Shown here piece by piece: positions 16,767 through 23,743 of a DNA stretch of 51,388 nt (position 1 is its first letter; each line of letters starts with the position of its first letter). The notes below the pieces were generated by a model, which searched no databases, had not been told where the DNA came from, and saw only the letters and a list, made by a program, of their open reading frames with translations. The DNA lies in the NCBI GenBank assembly GCA_902786465.1, contig CADACQ010000005.1, positions 1 to 51,388 on the forward strand, read 5' to 3'. The stretch is from an uncultured Eubacteriales bacterium. GTDB taxonomy: Bacteria > Bacillota > Clostridia > Christensenellales > CAG-138. Both the position numbers and the translations under genes were made by a program.

Positions 16767-17483
16767 CTACCGCCCCGCCGCCCGCTGGACCAGGCTGTCG
16801 TGCTCTTTATCGACCATGCCCAGCACATGGGAAACGCTGCCCTGGAAATATACGTGGGCGGTTGTGTTGTCGTACTGCAGGGAGGCCGCCACCCGCTTTT
16901 CGCCTATCTCCACCACCACGGCGATCTTATAGTAGCTGTTGCTCTCCCCCAGCCACTTTTTCAGCATCTGCCCGTCCGCGGCGGCGTTCGCCGGGGTCAT
17001 GTGGGCGTGGTTCTCCCCATCCTGGAAGACCATGTGGCAGCTCTCGCCGGTGGCGCAGTTGGTGATAGCATAGGTCTCCCCCGCCGCCAGCTCCTTTTTG
17101 ACCTCGTCCCAGCCCCACAGCTCCCCGGTCACCTGGAAATATGGGTTTTGGGCGGTGAAGGTCAACGCTATATTCGCCGCGTAGGGAGCCCGGACCGCGC
17201 CGCTGGAAAAGAGCTCGTCCTGCTCCTCGGGGGTGAGACGGCCGTCCTGCCGGGCGCCCGCCGCCTGCTCATAAGCCATGGCCGCCCGCCGGGTCACCGC
17301 CTGGTAGCTGCCCGTGGGCTTGTAAGCGTAGTACCCCAGGTCCGCGAGCCGCTGCTGGATGCGCACCACCAGCTGGCCCTTGGTGCCCAGGGACACCGTC
17401 TCTCTTTCCTTTTCCTCCGCCAGGGCCGACGCGCCGATGCAAAGGCACGCCACCGCCAGCAGGAGCATGAGCATACGTTTCAT
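16767..17483 (-). CDS. Secreted protein with N-terminal peptidoglycan-binding domain
   Basis: The 238-residue protein has a signal peptide (MKRMLMLLLAVACLCIGASA, cleavage near residues 20-22). A PG_binding_1-type repeat follows (LGTKGQLVVRIQQRLADLGYY...TRRAAMAYEQAAG, about 32-75). The C-terminal ~130 residues have no family I recognise; they contain NCATGESCHMVF and alternating beta-like segments (LTFTAQNPYFQVTGELWGW, AAVEIGEKRVAASLQYDN-like). It is exported and probably wall-associated. The ATG lies 6 bp after a TATACT box without a ribosome-binding site, so the transcript is probably leaderless. Confidence 0.75.
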   Translation of the reverse strand: MKRMLMLLLAVACLCIGASALAEEKERETVSLGTKGQLVVRIQQRLADLGYYAYKPTGSYQAVTRRAAMAYEQAAGARQDGRLTPEEQDELFSSGAVRAPYAANIALTFTAQNPYFQVTGELWGWDEVKKELAAGETYAITNCATGESCHMVFQDGENHAHMTPANAAADGQMLKKWLGESNSYYKIAVVVEIGEKRVAASLQYDNTTAHVYFQGSVSHVLGMVDKEHDSLVQRAAGR

Positions 17484-17489
17484 AGAAGC

Positions 17490-17495
17490 AGTATA
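17490..17495 (-). promoter_or_regulatory. -10 box for the leaderless PG-binding gene
   Basis: TATACT on the minus strand (17495 to 17490) is followed by 6 bp and then the ATG. The best -35 candidate (TTCCCC, 18 bp away) is poor. Confidence 0.45.
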
Positions 17496-17504
17496 CCATG
17501 TTCC

Positions 17505-17533
17505 TTGTGTTCGGGGGAAGGGTGTGTTATACT
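17505..17533 (+). promoter_or_regulatory. Promoter of the small Cys-rich gene
   Basis: TTGTGT (17505-17510), 17 bp, TATACT (17528-17533). It is divergent from the promoter of the PG-binding gene. Confidence 0.7.
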
Positions 17534-17567
17534 GAATTTACAAAAGATACGAAAAGAGGCGATGGGC

Positions 17568-17813
17568 ATGCGCTGCAGCTGCAAGGTGTGCGGTACCTAT
17601 ATGGTCCAACGGGAGCAGGGCGTGGAGAGCGGCTGCGTCTGCCCGGAGTGTTTCTATACCTGCTCCGCCTGCGTCACCCCCGAGGGCGGGAGCCCCTTGA
17701 GCCCCGATCAGCTCCGGGCGGTGCTCCTGAACCGCCGGTTCCTGGACAAGGAGGAGGACGGCTACACGGACCCCTTCCACGGGCCTATGAAGCCGGAGGA
17801 GTACGAGGATTGA
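17568..17813 (+). CDS. Small Cys-rich protein of unknown function
   Basis: An 81-residue protein (83 if the ATG at 17562 is used; the later start has the better distance from AAGAGG). The N-terminal half has six to seven cysteines in zinc-ribbon-like pairs (CSCKVC, CVCPEC, CSAC). The C-terminal half is acidic (LDKEEDGYTDPF...KPEEYED). I do not recognise the family. It has its own promoter and terminator, so it is probably a real gene; metal binding is inferred only from the Cys spacing. Confidence 0.65.
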   Translation: MRCSCKVCGTYMVQREQGVESGCVCPECFYTCSACVTPEGGSPLSPDQLRAVLLNRRFLDKEEDGYTDPFHGPMKPEEYED

Positions 17814-17817
17814 GTAT

Positions 17818-17846
17818 AAAAAAGAGCCCTTGGGGCTCTTTTTTAT
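17818..17846. terminator. Bidirectional terminator between the Cys-rich gene and mnmE
   Basis: AAAAAGAGCCC and GGGCTCTTTTTT form a stem with a TTG loop; A-run on the left and T-run on the right serve both convergent genes. Confidence 0.9.
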
Positions 17847-17850
17847 GTCT

Positions 17851-19152
17851 CTATTTCCCCACGCAGAAGCGAGCGAAGATGCGGTCGATGACGGTGGCGT
17901 CCACGTCCCGGCCGGTGATGGCCCCCAGGTGATGAAGGGCCTCCCGGATATCCGTGGCGACGAGGGTCAGCTCCTGGGCGGTGCGGGCGTGGCCGAGGGC
18001 GTCCCGGGCATTCTCCAACGCCTTGATATGGCGCTCGTTGGTGATGGCCGCCCCCTCCCTGGCCCCGGACAGGGCCACGATACGGCGCTTCAATTCGTCC
18101 AGCCCCTCGCCGGTCCTGGCGCTGACGGTCAACTCCCCGAAGCCGTCCTGGGCCTGTAAAAGGTCCCCCTTGCTGCGGAGGATCAGCCGGTTCCTGCCCT
18201 CGGTGAGGTCCAAAAGCTGCTCGTCCTCCTCCGTCAGCGCCTGAGAGCCGTCCAATAGCAGGACCACCACGTCCGCCCGGTCCAGGGCTGCCTTGGCCCG
18301 GTCCACGCCGATTTGTTCCACCAAGTCCCCGCTTTGTCGGATGCCAGCCGTGTCCACCAAGCGGACGGGCACGCCGAAGAAGGCGGTCTCCTCGTCCAGG
18401 GTGTCCCGAGTGGTGCCCGGAAGATCAGTGACGATGGCCCGATCCGTGCCAATAAGGGCGTTCAAGAGGGAGCTCTTGCCTACGTTGGGCCGGCCCACCA
18501 AAGCCGCGTAGACCCCTTCCCGCAGGACTCTGCCCTGCCGTCCCTCGGCGATCAGGGCGTCGATCTCACGCTGGGCCCTATCGAGGCTCTCCGGCAGGGC
18601 CGAGGACACGTCCTCCTCCACCTCGTCCGGATAGTCCACCGCCGCGTCGATGGCGGAGAGACTGTCCAGCAGCAGCTCTTCGATGCCGTTGATGCGCTCG
18701 GACAGCTTCCCATGAAGCTGCTCCAATGCCGCCTTCAGGCTCTCCTCCGCCCGGGCGGAGACCACGTCCATGACCGCCTCCGCCTCGGAAAGGTCCATCT
18801 TCCCGTTCAGGAAGGCCCGCTTCGTAAACTCTCCCGGCTCCGCTGGCCGGGCGCCGGTGCGGCTCAACCGCTCCAAAAGACGGGCCACCGTGCGGCTGCC
18901 GCCGTGGCAGGAGAGCTCCAGCATGTCCTCCCCGGTGTAGGTGCCTTTGCCCGGCAGGAAGCAGGCCATGCCGTCGTCCAGGACCTTTTCTCCGTCCAGC
19001 ATGCGGACGAAACGGAGCATCCGGGGCGTTTTCGTCACATCCCGATCCAGCATCTCCCGGGCGATGTCCGGGCACAGGGGTCCCGACACCCGGATGAGGG
19101 CGATGGCCCCGCCGACGGCGGTGGATGGAGCGTAGATGGTGTCAACTTTCAT
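17851..19152 (-). CDS. mnmE: tRNA uridine-5-carboxymethylaminomethyl GTPase MnmE
   Basis: The 433-residue protein starts MKVDTIYAPSTAVGGAIA after GGAGA; a longer in-frame start would overlap the upstream terminator. The N-terminal folate-binding domain includes PGEFTKRAFLNGKMDLSEAEA. The G domain has P-loop GRPNVGKSS, switch TTRDT and DTAG. The C-terminus is FCVGK, the conserved Cys motif. With MnmG it modifies wobble uridines of several tRNAs. The usual NKxD motif reads SKGD here, a mild variant. It closes the rpmH-to-mnmE cassette; the usual partner mnmG is not next to it. Confidence 0.96.
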   Translation of the reverse strand: MKVDTIYAPSTAVGGAIALIRVSGPLCPDIAREMLDRDVTKTPRMLRFVRMLDGEKVLDDGMACFLPGKGTYTGEDMLELSCHGGSRTVARLLERLSRTGARPAEPGEFTKRAFLNGKMDLSEAEAVMDVVSARAEESLKAALEQLHGKLSERINGIEELLLDSLSAIDAAVDYPDEVEEDVSSALPESLDRAQREIDALIAEGRQGRVLREGVYAALVGRPNVGKSSLLNALIGTDRAIVTDLPGTTRDTLDEETAFFGVPVRLVDTAGIRQSGDLVEQIGVDRAKAALDRADVVVLLLDGSQALTEEDEQLLDLTEGRNRLILRSKGDLLQAQDGFGELTVSARTGEGLDELKRRIVALSGAREGAAITNERHIKALENARDALGHARTAQELTLVATDIREALHHLGAITGRDVDATVIDRIFARFCVGK

Positions 19153-19165
19153 AGAAGTCTCCATA

Positions 19166-19190
19166 CAAGAAAAGGGCCCGTTCGGGCCCT
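19166..19190 (-). terminator. Hairpin between jag and mnmE
   Basis: AGGGCCCG and CGGGCCCT form a perfect stem followed by TTTTCTTG on the minus strand. It may attenuate readthrough into mnmE. Confidence 0.7.
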
Positions 19191-19197
19191 GCATGTC

Positions 19198-20016
19198 TTA
19201 GTCCTCGGGGGTGATGATGACCCGGCGGTTCGGCTCCTCGCCCTCGGAGTGGGTGGTGACGCCCCTAAAGCTCTGGAGCGCGGAATGGATCACCCGGCGC
19301 TCGTAGGGGTTCATGGGCTCCATGGCGAAGGAACGGCCGGACTTGGCCACCTTCAGGGCGTTGCGGCGAGCCAGGCGCTTGAGAGTGTCCTCCCGGCGGG
19401 CCCGGTAGCCCTCGGTGTCGATGGAGATGCGGCGGTAGCCGTTCTCCTTCCGGTCCTTGTTCTCGTAGAGGGAGACGATATACTGCAGCGCATCCAGGGT
19501 CTCGCCCCGACGGCCGATCAGAAGGCCGTCCGTATCGGAGTCGATCTTCAGCTTGATCCCTTCCTCGTTCTCGAAGGCGGACACGGTGCCGTTGACGCCC
19601 ATCTTCCCCAGCAGCTCCTGCAGGAACCTGGCGGAATCCAGCTGCTCAGCCAGCTCCTTGGAGTAGGGCAGCTCCTCCACGGGGGCGGCAGCCTCCTTCT
19701 CCTCCCGGGGCTGCTCCCGACGGCGATCGGAACGCTTGCCGCGGCCTTCCCGCCGATCGTCCTTGCGGTCCCGCCGCTCCCGGCGCTCCTCCCGCTGCTC
19801 CCGACGCTCCTCGTTGATGGCGGAAAAAACGGGGACCACGGGGGTCTCCCGCTCCACCAGGCGCACGATGGCGTTGCGGGCACCGAAGCCGAAGATGCCC
19901 TTCGTTTCGCTCTGCACGGTGATGATGTCCACCTGGTCGATGGTGACGCCCATCTCGTTCAGGCCGTGGAAGATGGCCTCGTCCACCGTCCTGCCGGAAA
20001 ATTCCATACTTCTCAT
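19198..20016 (-). CDS. khpB: RNA-binding protein Jag/KhpB (KH and R3H domains)
   Basis: The 272-residue protein has the Jag N-terminal domain (EFSGRTVDEAIFHGLNEMG...KGIFGFGARNAIV, 1-52). A highly charged Arg/Glu linker (about 68-110) follows, then a KH domain (LIGRRGETLDALQYIVS) and an R3H domain (FAMEPMNPYERRVIHSALQ). The C-terminus VTTHSEGEEPNRRVIITPE is typical. KhpB acts with KhpA as an RNA chaperone that affects cell elongation and division in Firmicutes. Its ATG follows yidC immediately, with AAAGGAGA inside the end of yidC. Confidence 0.94.
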   Translation of the reverse strand: MRSMEFSGRTVDEAIFHGLNEMGVTIDQVDIITVQSETKGIFGFGARNAIVRLVERETPVVPVFSAINEERREQREERRERRDRKDDRREGRGKRSDRRREQPREEKEAAAPVEELPYSKELAEQLDSARFLQELLGKMGVNGTVSAFENEEGIKLKIDSDTDGLLIGRRGETLDALQYIVSLYENKDRKENGYRRISIDTEGYRARREDTLKRLARRNALKVAKSGRSFAMEPMNPYERRVIHSALQSFRGVTTHSEGEEPNRRVIITPED

Positions 20017-20019
20017 GGG

Positions 20020-21081
20020 TCAGTTGCTCTCCTTTATCAGCTTAGCTTCCCGCTTGCGCTTGTCCCGCTCGATGATATCGGGAAGCTTTTTGTTTATGAT
20101 GACGTTGATGGCAGTCGCGATCAGGTTGCTGAGGATCCAGTAGATGGAGAAGGTGGCGTCGTACTGCCAGCAGAAGAACACGGACATGGCGGGCATGATG
20201 TACATCATGCTCTTGCCCATGTTGGCCGCCTGGGCGTTGGGGTTGGTGTTGTCCTGCTCCTTCTTGTTCTTGTTCTGCTGCTGCATGGACACCCAGGAAA
20301 GGAGGAACGAGGTGCCGCCGGCCAGGATTGGCAGGATGGCGTAGCCGTTCACATAGCCCTTGTAGGCGTCAATGCAGGGGCCCATGATGGTCTCATAGGC
20401 AGATAGGAAGGCGGTGTTGTCCTCAGCGAAGGTCAGGGCGCCGGCGGCGTCCTTCACGAAGAAGCCCATCCGAAGGAGGAGCTCGTCCAGCGCCTGCTGA
20501 TGCTCCGTGTAAAAGATGAACTTGTCGATGTAGGTGGCCTTGGTAGCGGCGAAGGTGCGCCAGAACTGCTCGCCGGTGAGGACGGCGGAGCTGGTCAGGT
20601 TGTCGGGCCGCCAGATGTTCAAGATCCAGAAGAACTTGTACTGGTTGAACAGGGCGATGCCGGCCTGGGGGTCCTTGTCCATGGTGAGGAGCAAGGAGAG
20701 CATCTGCTCGTTGGACCAGGCGCGGAAGGCGTTGATGAACATGAAGAGCAAGGGCATCATGATGAGCAGCGGGAGGCAGCCGGACATGGTGCTGACGCCC
20801 TTTTCCTTCATGAACTTGTTGCGCTCCTGGTTCATGCGCTTGGGATCGTTCTGATACTTCTTCATGATCCGATCCAAATCGGGCTGGATCTCCTGCATCT
20901 GCGCGGAGGATTTGCGGGATTTGATATCGCTGAAGATGGTCAGGCAGCGAACGCCCAGAGTGAAGATGAAGATGGTGAGGACGATGGCGTAGGAGGCCTG
21001 CATGCCGGAGGACATGATGCTCTCATACAGCCACCGCATGCCGGCCAGCAGCCAGCGGGTGAGGAAGAAGGAATTGGTCAA
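20020..21081 (-). CDS. yidC: Membrane protein insertase YidC/OxaA
   Basis: The 353-residue protein has the YidC/Oxa1 core: an N-terminal helix, then SYAIVLTIFIFTLGVRCLT, the cytoplasmic helical hairpin (SSAQMQEIQPDLDRIMKKYQ...QERNKFMKEKGV), LPLLIMMPLLFMFINAF, and C-terminal helices ending in a Lys/Arg-rich tail. It inserts and folds membrane proteins with or after SecYEG. The N-terminal region lacks a lipobox, unlike many Firmicute SpoIIIJ proteins. The start codon is TTG after AAAGGAGAG. An insertion of about 90 residues (115-215, including LLTMDKDPQAGIALFNQYKF) lengthens the loop between two helices. Confidence 0.95.
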   Translation of the reverse strand: MTNSFFLTRWLLAGMRWLYESIMSSGMQASYAIVLTIFIFTLGVRCLTIFSDIKSRKSSAQMQEIQPDLDRIMKKYQNDPKRMNQERNKFMKEKGVSTMSGCLPLLIMMPLLFMFINAFRAWSNEQMLSLLLTMDKDPQAGIALFNQYKFFWILNIWRPDNLTSSAVLTGEQFWRTFAATKATYIDKFIFYTEHQQALDELLLRMGFFVKDAAGALTFAEDNTAFLSAYETIMGPCIDAYKGYVNGYAILPILAGGTSFLLSWVSMQQQNKNKKEQDNTNPNAQAANMGKSMMYIMPAMSVFFCWQYDATFSIYWILSNLIATAINVIINKKLPDIIERDKRKREAKLIKESN

Positions 21082-21111
21082 TGTAGCTCTCCTTTATAAC
21101 CTGTGCCCACC

Positions 21112-21321
21112 TCAGGGAACGGGGTCGTAGCCTCCCTTGCAGAAGGGGTTGCAGCGGAGTATCCGCCAGACGGCCAGGCCCGTGCCCTTCAGGGCACCGT
21201 ATTTCGTGATCGCCTCCCAGGCATACTGGGAGCAGGTGGGGGTAAAACGACAGCGGGCAGGGAAACAGGGGGAGATATGCCTCTGGTAGAACCGGATCAT
21301 GGCAAGCAGGAACTTCTTCAT
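21112..21321 (-). CDS. yidD: Membrane protein insertion efficiency factor YidD
   Basis: The 69-residue protein carries the full YidD signature: [23 protein letters not shown]-type start, SQYAWEAI, and [17 protein letters not shown] at the end, with the conserved cysteines. It is an amphipathic membrane-associated factor that helps YidC. Its ATG overlaps the rnpA stop (ATGA), indicating translational coupling, and yidC follows 30 bp later. Confidence 0.96.
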   Translation of the reverse strand: MKKFLLAMIRFYQRHISPCFPARCRFTPTCSQYAWEAITKYGALKGTGLAVWRILRCNPFCKGGYDPVP

Positions 21322-21719
21322 GGCTGCTGCACCTCAGAAGGAGCCGTCTCCTCGTACACGCCCGCCCGCTGCAGGGCGCTGATCATGCTCCGCTGCATGG
21401 ACAAAAAGGGCGCGGTCAGGGCGGCGGACCGGGCGATGAAGATCAGGTTGTATCCGGGCTTCACTCGAGGCAACAGCGGCGAAAAGCAGGCCTTCAGCCG
21501 CCGTTTGGCCCGGTTGCGCATGACGCTGTTCCCGATCTTTTTGGATACAGAAAAACCGACCTGGACCTTGTCCTTTCGGTTCCGGGCCGTCACCAATACG
21601 AAGCTTCCACCGCCGACCTGACGGCCGGTCCGATAGGTGAATCGAAACTCCTTATGCCGTTTCAAGGAATACGTCCGATTCAAAAGCCGATCAATACTTT
21701 CCCGTAAATAGCAACGCAC
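21318..21719 (-). CDS. rnpA: Ribonuclease P protein component
   Basis: The RnpA core is clear: [42 protein letters not shown] (the RNR RNA-binding motif) and [12 protein letters not shown]. It is the protein subunit of RNase P, which trims tRNA 5' ends. The start is uncertain. The longest reading begins at GTG (21719) without a good ribosome-binding site, whereas family N-termini usually begin right before R-T-Y-S-L, which would favour the TTG at 21683. It follows rpmH by 101 bp containing two small hairpins, and its stop overlaps yidD. Confidence 0.93.
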   Translation of the reverse strand: MRCYLRESIDRLLNRTYSLKRHKEFRFTYRTGRQVGGGSFVLVTARNRKDKVQVGFSVSKKIGNSVMRNRAKRRLKACFSPLLPRVKPGYNLIFIARSAALTAPFLSMQRSMISALQRAGVYEETAPSEVQQP

Positions 21720-21820
21720 GGCAAGCCGAGAGCCTGCCGCAGCGCTACAAAGTTTGCGGCGTATGCCGCGTCGCGGAAGCGATGCTTCCGATCTAACGCC
21801 GATCGCTGACGTCCCGTTGC

Positions 21821-21955
21821 TCAGGCGCTCAGCTTCTTGCGGCCCTTGGCGCGCCTGCGCTTCAACACATTGCGGCCATCGGCAGTGGCCATGCGTTTAC
21901 GAAAACCATGGACCATGCTCCGCTGCCGTTTCTTCGGCTGGTAAGTGCGTTTCAT
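21821..21955 (-). CDS. rpmH: 50S ribosomal protein L34
   Basis: The 44-residue protein starts [18 protein letters not shown] and ends in a very basic tail ([12 protein letters not shown]), which is textbook L34. GAGGTG precedes the ATG. It is the first gene of the rpmH-rnpA-yidD-yidC-jag-mnmE operon and has a perfect consensus promoter. In many bacteria dnaA lies divergently next to rpmH; here carD is the upstream neighbour on the same strand. Confidence 0.97.
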   Translation of the reverse strand: MKRTYQPKKRQRSMVHGFRKRMATADGRNVLKRRRAKGRKKLSA

Positions 21956-22033
21956 GCCATACACCTCACTTAGTTTAAGATATCTTCATGGAAAAAGCGC
22001 TTGACGCGCTATCCTCCAAAATGAACCTGTCCT

Positions 22034-22062
22034 ATTATACGGGAAAGGGTATGCCCTGTCAA
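22034..22062 (-). promoter_or_regulatory. Consensus sigma-A promoter of rpmH
   Basis: On the minus strand TTGACA (22062 to 22057), a 17-bp spacer and TATAAT (22039 to 22034) match the consensus in all 12 positions. A leader of about 75 nt precedes the rpmH ATG. Confidence 0.93.
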
Positions 22063-22071
22063 GCAAAATTT

Positions 22072-22098
22072 CAAAAGAAAATGCGGCGTCTCCGCCGC
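22072..22098 (-). terminator. Terminator after carD
   Basis: GCGGCG and CGCCGC form a stem with a 4-nt loop, followed on the minus strand by ATTTTCTTTT. Confidence 0.65.
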
Positions 22099-22122
22099 AG
22101 CCGTTCCTACCTGTCGAGCGCC

Positions 22123-22596
22123 TTACGCGCCGCCTACCAGGGGCAGGAATTCGTCCTCTCCCCGGCCGCTGGACGCGGAGAGCTCCGCCACCAGGACTTG
22201 CCGGGCGGTGAGATACATCTTGCGCTCCCCGGCGGAGAGGCCCCGCTCCCGATCCCGCTTCATGAGGCATTTGACCACGTCGGCCACCACCAGGGCGTCA
22301 CCCTGCTTGAGCTTGTCCAGATTCTCCCGATACCGCTGGTTCCAGTTGTCGCTCTCCTGAGAACAGTCGCCGAACTTGAGGTACTCCACCACCTGGCCGC
22401 AGGTGCCTTCGTCGATCAAGGGACGCAAGCCCACGCTTTCGGCGTTCTTGACCGGCACCAGCGCCGTCATACGCCCCATGAGGAAGCGCAAAAGATAATA
22501 CTGATTGGTTTCGCCCAGGATGTTCTGCTCCTGGATCGCTTCGACCTTGCCTACCCCGTGCATGGGATAGCAAACCATATCGCCTACCTGAAACAC
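22123..22596 (-). CDS. CarD family transcriptional regulator
   Basis: The 157-residue protein has a CarD/TRCF-type RNA-polymerase-interacting Tudor-like N-terminus (MFQVGDMVCYPMHGVGKVEAIQ) and a helical C-terminal domain (KQGDALVVADVVKCLMKRDRERGLSAGERKMYLTARQVLVAE), as in CarD/CdnL proteins. It binds the RNA polymerase beta subunit and promoter DNA and stabilises open complexes, often at rRNA and growth-related promoters. The start is GTG after AAAGGAGG. Two consensus promoters precede it, so expression is probably high. Confidence 0.93.
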   Translation of the reverse strand: MFQVGDMVCYPMHGVGKVEAIQEQNILGETNQYYLLRFLMGRMTALVPVKNAESVGLRPLIDEGTCGQVVEYLKFGDCSQESDNWNQRYRENLDKLKQGDALVVADVVKCLMKRDRERGLSAGERKMYLTARQVLVAELSASSGRGEDEFLPLVGGA

Positions 22597-22630
22597 GCGC
22601 AGCTTGCCTCCTTTCCCTATAACTGGTATA

Positions 22631-22660
22631 AGTATACCACACGCGGTCCGGGATTGTCAA
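22631..22660 (-). promoter_or_regulatory. Proximal carD promoter
   Basis: TTGACA (22660 to 22655), 18 bp, TATACT (22636 to 22631) on the minus strand, about 35 bp before the GTG start. Confidence 0.8.
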
Positions 22661-22685
22661 AGAGAAATTTAGTTAAAAATTTGTT

Positions 22686-22714
22686 ATTATAGTACAGGCA
22701 AGGGGTCCTGTCAA
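22686..22714 (-). promoter_or_regulatory. Distal carD promoter
   Basis: TTGACA (22714 to 22709), 17 bp, TATAAT (22691 to 22686) on the minus strand: a full 12/12 consensus match. Confidence 0.88.
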
Positions 22715-22756
22715 GTGTTTTTTCCGGGTATTTTGCCAGCCAAAAAAGCCAAAAAC

Positions 22757-22784
22757 GAAAAACAGGACGGCATAGCGTCCTGTT
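22757..22784 (-). terminator. Terminator after the small lipoprotein gene
   Basis: AACAGGACG pairs with CGTCCTGTT around a 6-nt loop, with a T-run on the minus strand. Confidence 0.85.
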
Positions 22785-22810
22785 TTCACTTGAATCTTTT
22801 TTCGGTTCGG

Positions 22811-23065
22811 TCACGGGGTGCCGCTGCCCGTTCCTTCGCTCGTCATCGGGCTGATCGAGGGGCTGATCGGATCGGAAGCCATGGGCGTTTCGCTGGGCGC
22901 GGGGACGACGGTGATAGCGGCCGTGGCCACGGGCGCCATGGTGGCCGTCCACGTGGGCGCAGCGGTGGCCATGGGTTTGACGCTGGCGCGGCATGTGCAG
23001 CCACCCAGCAGCGCGATGATGGTCAGCACCGTACCGAGAAAGATCCGGATCTTATTTCGTTTCAA
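22811..23065 (-). CDS. Small Thr/Pro-rich lipoprotein
   Basis: An 84-residue protein. The TTG at 23065 is chosen because AAGGAGGT lies 7 bp before it; reading on from an earlier in-frame TTG would run through that ribosome-binding site. The signal is KRNKIRIF followed by a hydrophobic stretch and lipobox LLGGC (about residues 19-23). The mature part is disordered, with TAAPTWTATMAPVATAA and Ser/Pro-rich segments, and has no recognisable domain. It is expected as a short surface lipoprotein. It is 30 bp downstream of the TrmN6-like gene on the same strand and ends in a strong terminator. Confidence 0.7.
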   Translation of the reverse strand: MKRNKIRIFLGTVLTIIALLGGCTCRASVKPMATAAPTWTATMAPVATAAITVVPAPSETPMASDPISPSISPMTSEGTGSGTP

Positions 23066-23095
23066 GGGGCATACCTCCTTTTTCAAGTGATGCCC

Positions 23096-23743
23096 TTAGT
23101 CTTGCCCCCCGGAAACGAAAACATCCATGCCAGGTTTTGCCAGTTTTTTGGCTTCCACCAGCGCCACCTTCGCCCGCCCGCCGTGGGCGATGAGCTCCAT
23201 CCGCTTGGGCTCCAGGCGGTTCTTCCGTAAAAGAGCGAACAGGTCCACCAGGCCCTCCGCCCGATAGCAGAGGCATAGCCGCCCGCCGTTGTCGAGCAGC
23301 AAAAAGACCGCCGCCAGGAAGTCGTCCAGCCGGTCCCCGTGCCGCTGCCGGGCCCGCTGGGGGTCCTCCCCCGCCGTAGCCAGGGAGAAATAGGGCGGGT
23401 TCATGGTGACCAGGTCGTATCGGCCGTGGCCCAGGGCCTGGGGCGCCTCGCTCACGTCCATCTCGAAGAAGGAAATATCCTGCCCGTTCCGTTCAGCGGA
23501 CAGGCGGGCCAGCTGCAGTTGGGCTGCATCCGAGTCGATCCCCACGAAGGAACAGCCGTAAAGGGCGTTGGCGTACAGGGGGATGACGCCGTTGCCCGTG
23601 CCCAGATCCACCGCCCGCTCATTGGTTTTTCCATGCAGAAAATGGACCAGGCACACCGGGTCCTCTGTGAAGCGGCCCAACGCCTCGTCCTGATAGATGC
23701 CGTAGTGTTCGAATTGCAGGCTTTCCCAGCGCATGATCGTCAA
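23096..23743 (-). CDS. TrmN6-like tRNA (adenine-N6)-methyltransferase
   Basis: The 215-residue protein has an SAM-binding fold with AVDLGTGNGVIPLYA (motif I), VGIDSDAAQLQLA, and the catalytic NPPY motif in YDLVTMNPPYFS, as in the YfiC/TrmN6 family that methylates tRNA adenine 37. The N-terminus (GIYQDEALGRFTEDPVCLVHF) corresponds to the family's Q-d-F-t-D-s-lLl region. The TTG start overlaps the spoIID stop (TTGA); an ATG at 23734 is an alternative. NPPY enzymes also act on rRNA or proteins, so the substrate is inferred. Confidence 0.85.
   Translation of the reverse strand: MTIMRWESLQFEHYGIYQDEALGRFTEDPVCLVHFLHGKTNERAVDLGTGNGVIPLYANALYGCSFVGIDSDAAQLQLARLSAERNGQDISFFEMDVSEAPQALGHGRYDLVTMNPPYFSLATAGEDPQRARQRHGDRLDDFLAAVFLLLDNGGRLCLCYRAEGLVDLFALLRKNRLEPKRMELIAHGGRAKVALVEAKKLAKPGMDVFVSGGQD

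Noticed and set aside
18313-20406. Long open frame antisense to mnmE, jag and yidC (697 codons)
   Set aside because: It crosses three well-supported genes and their junctions and has no motif of its own.
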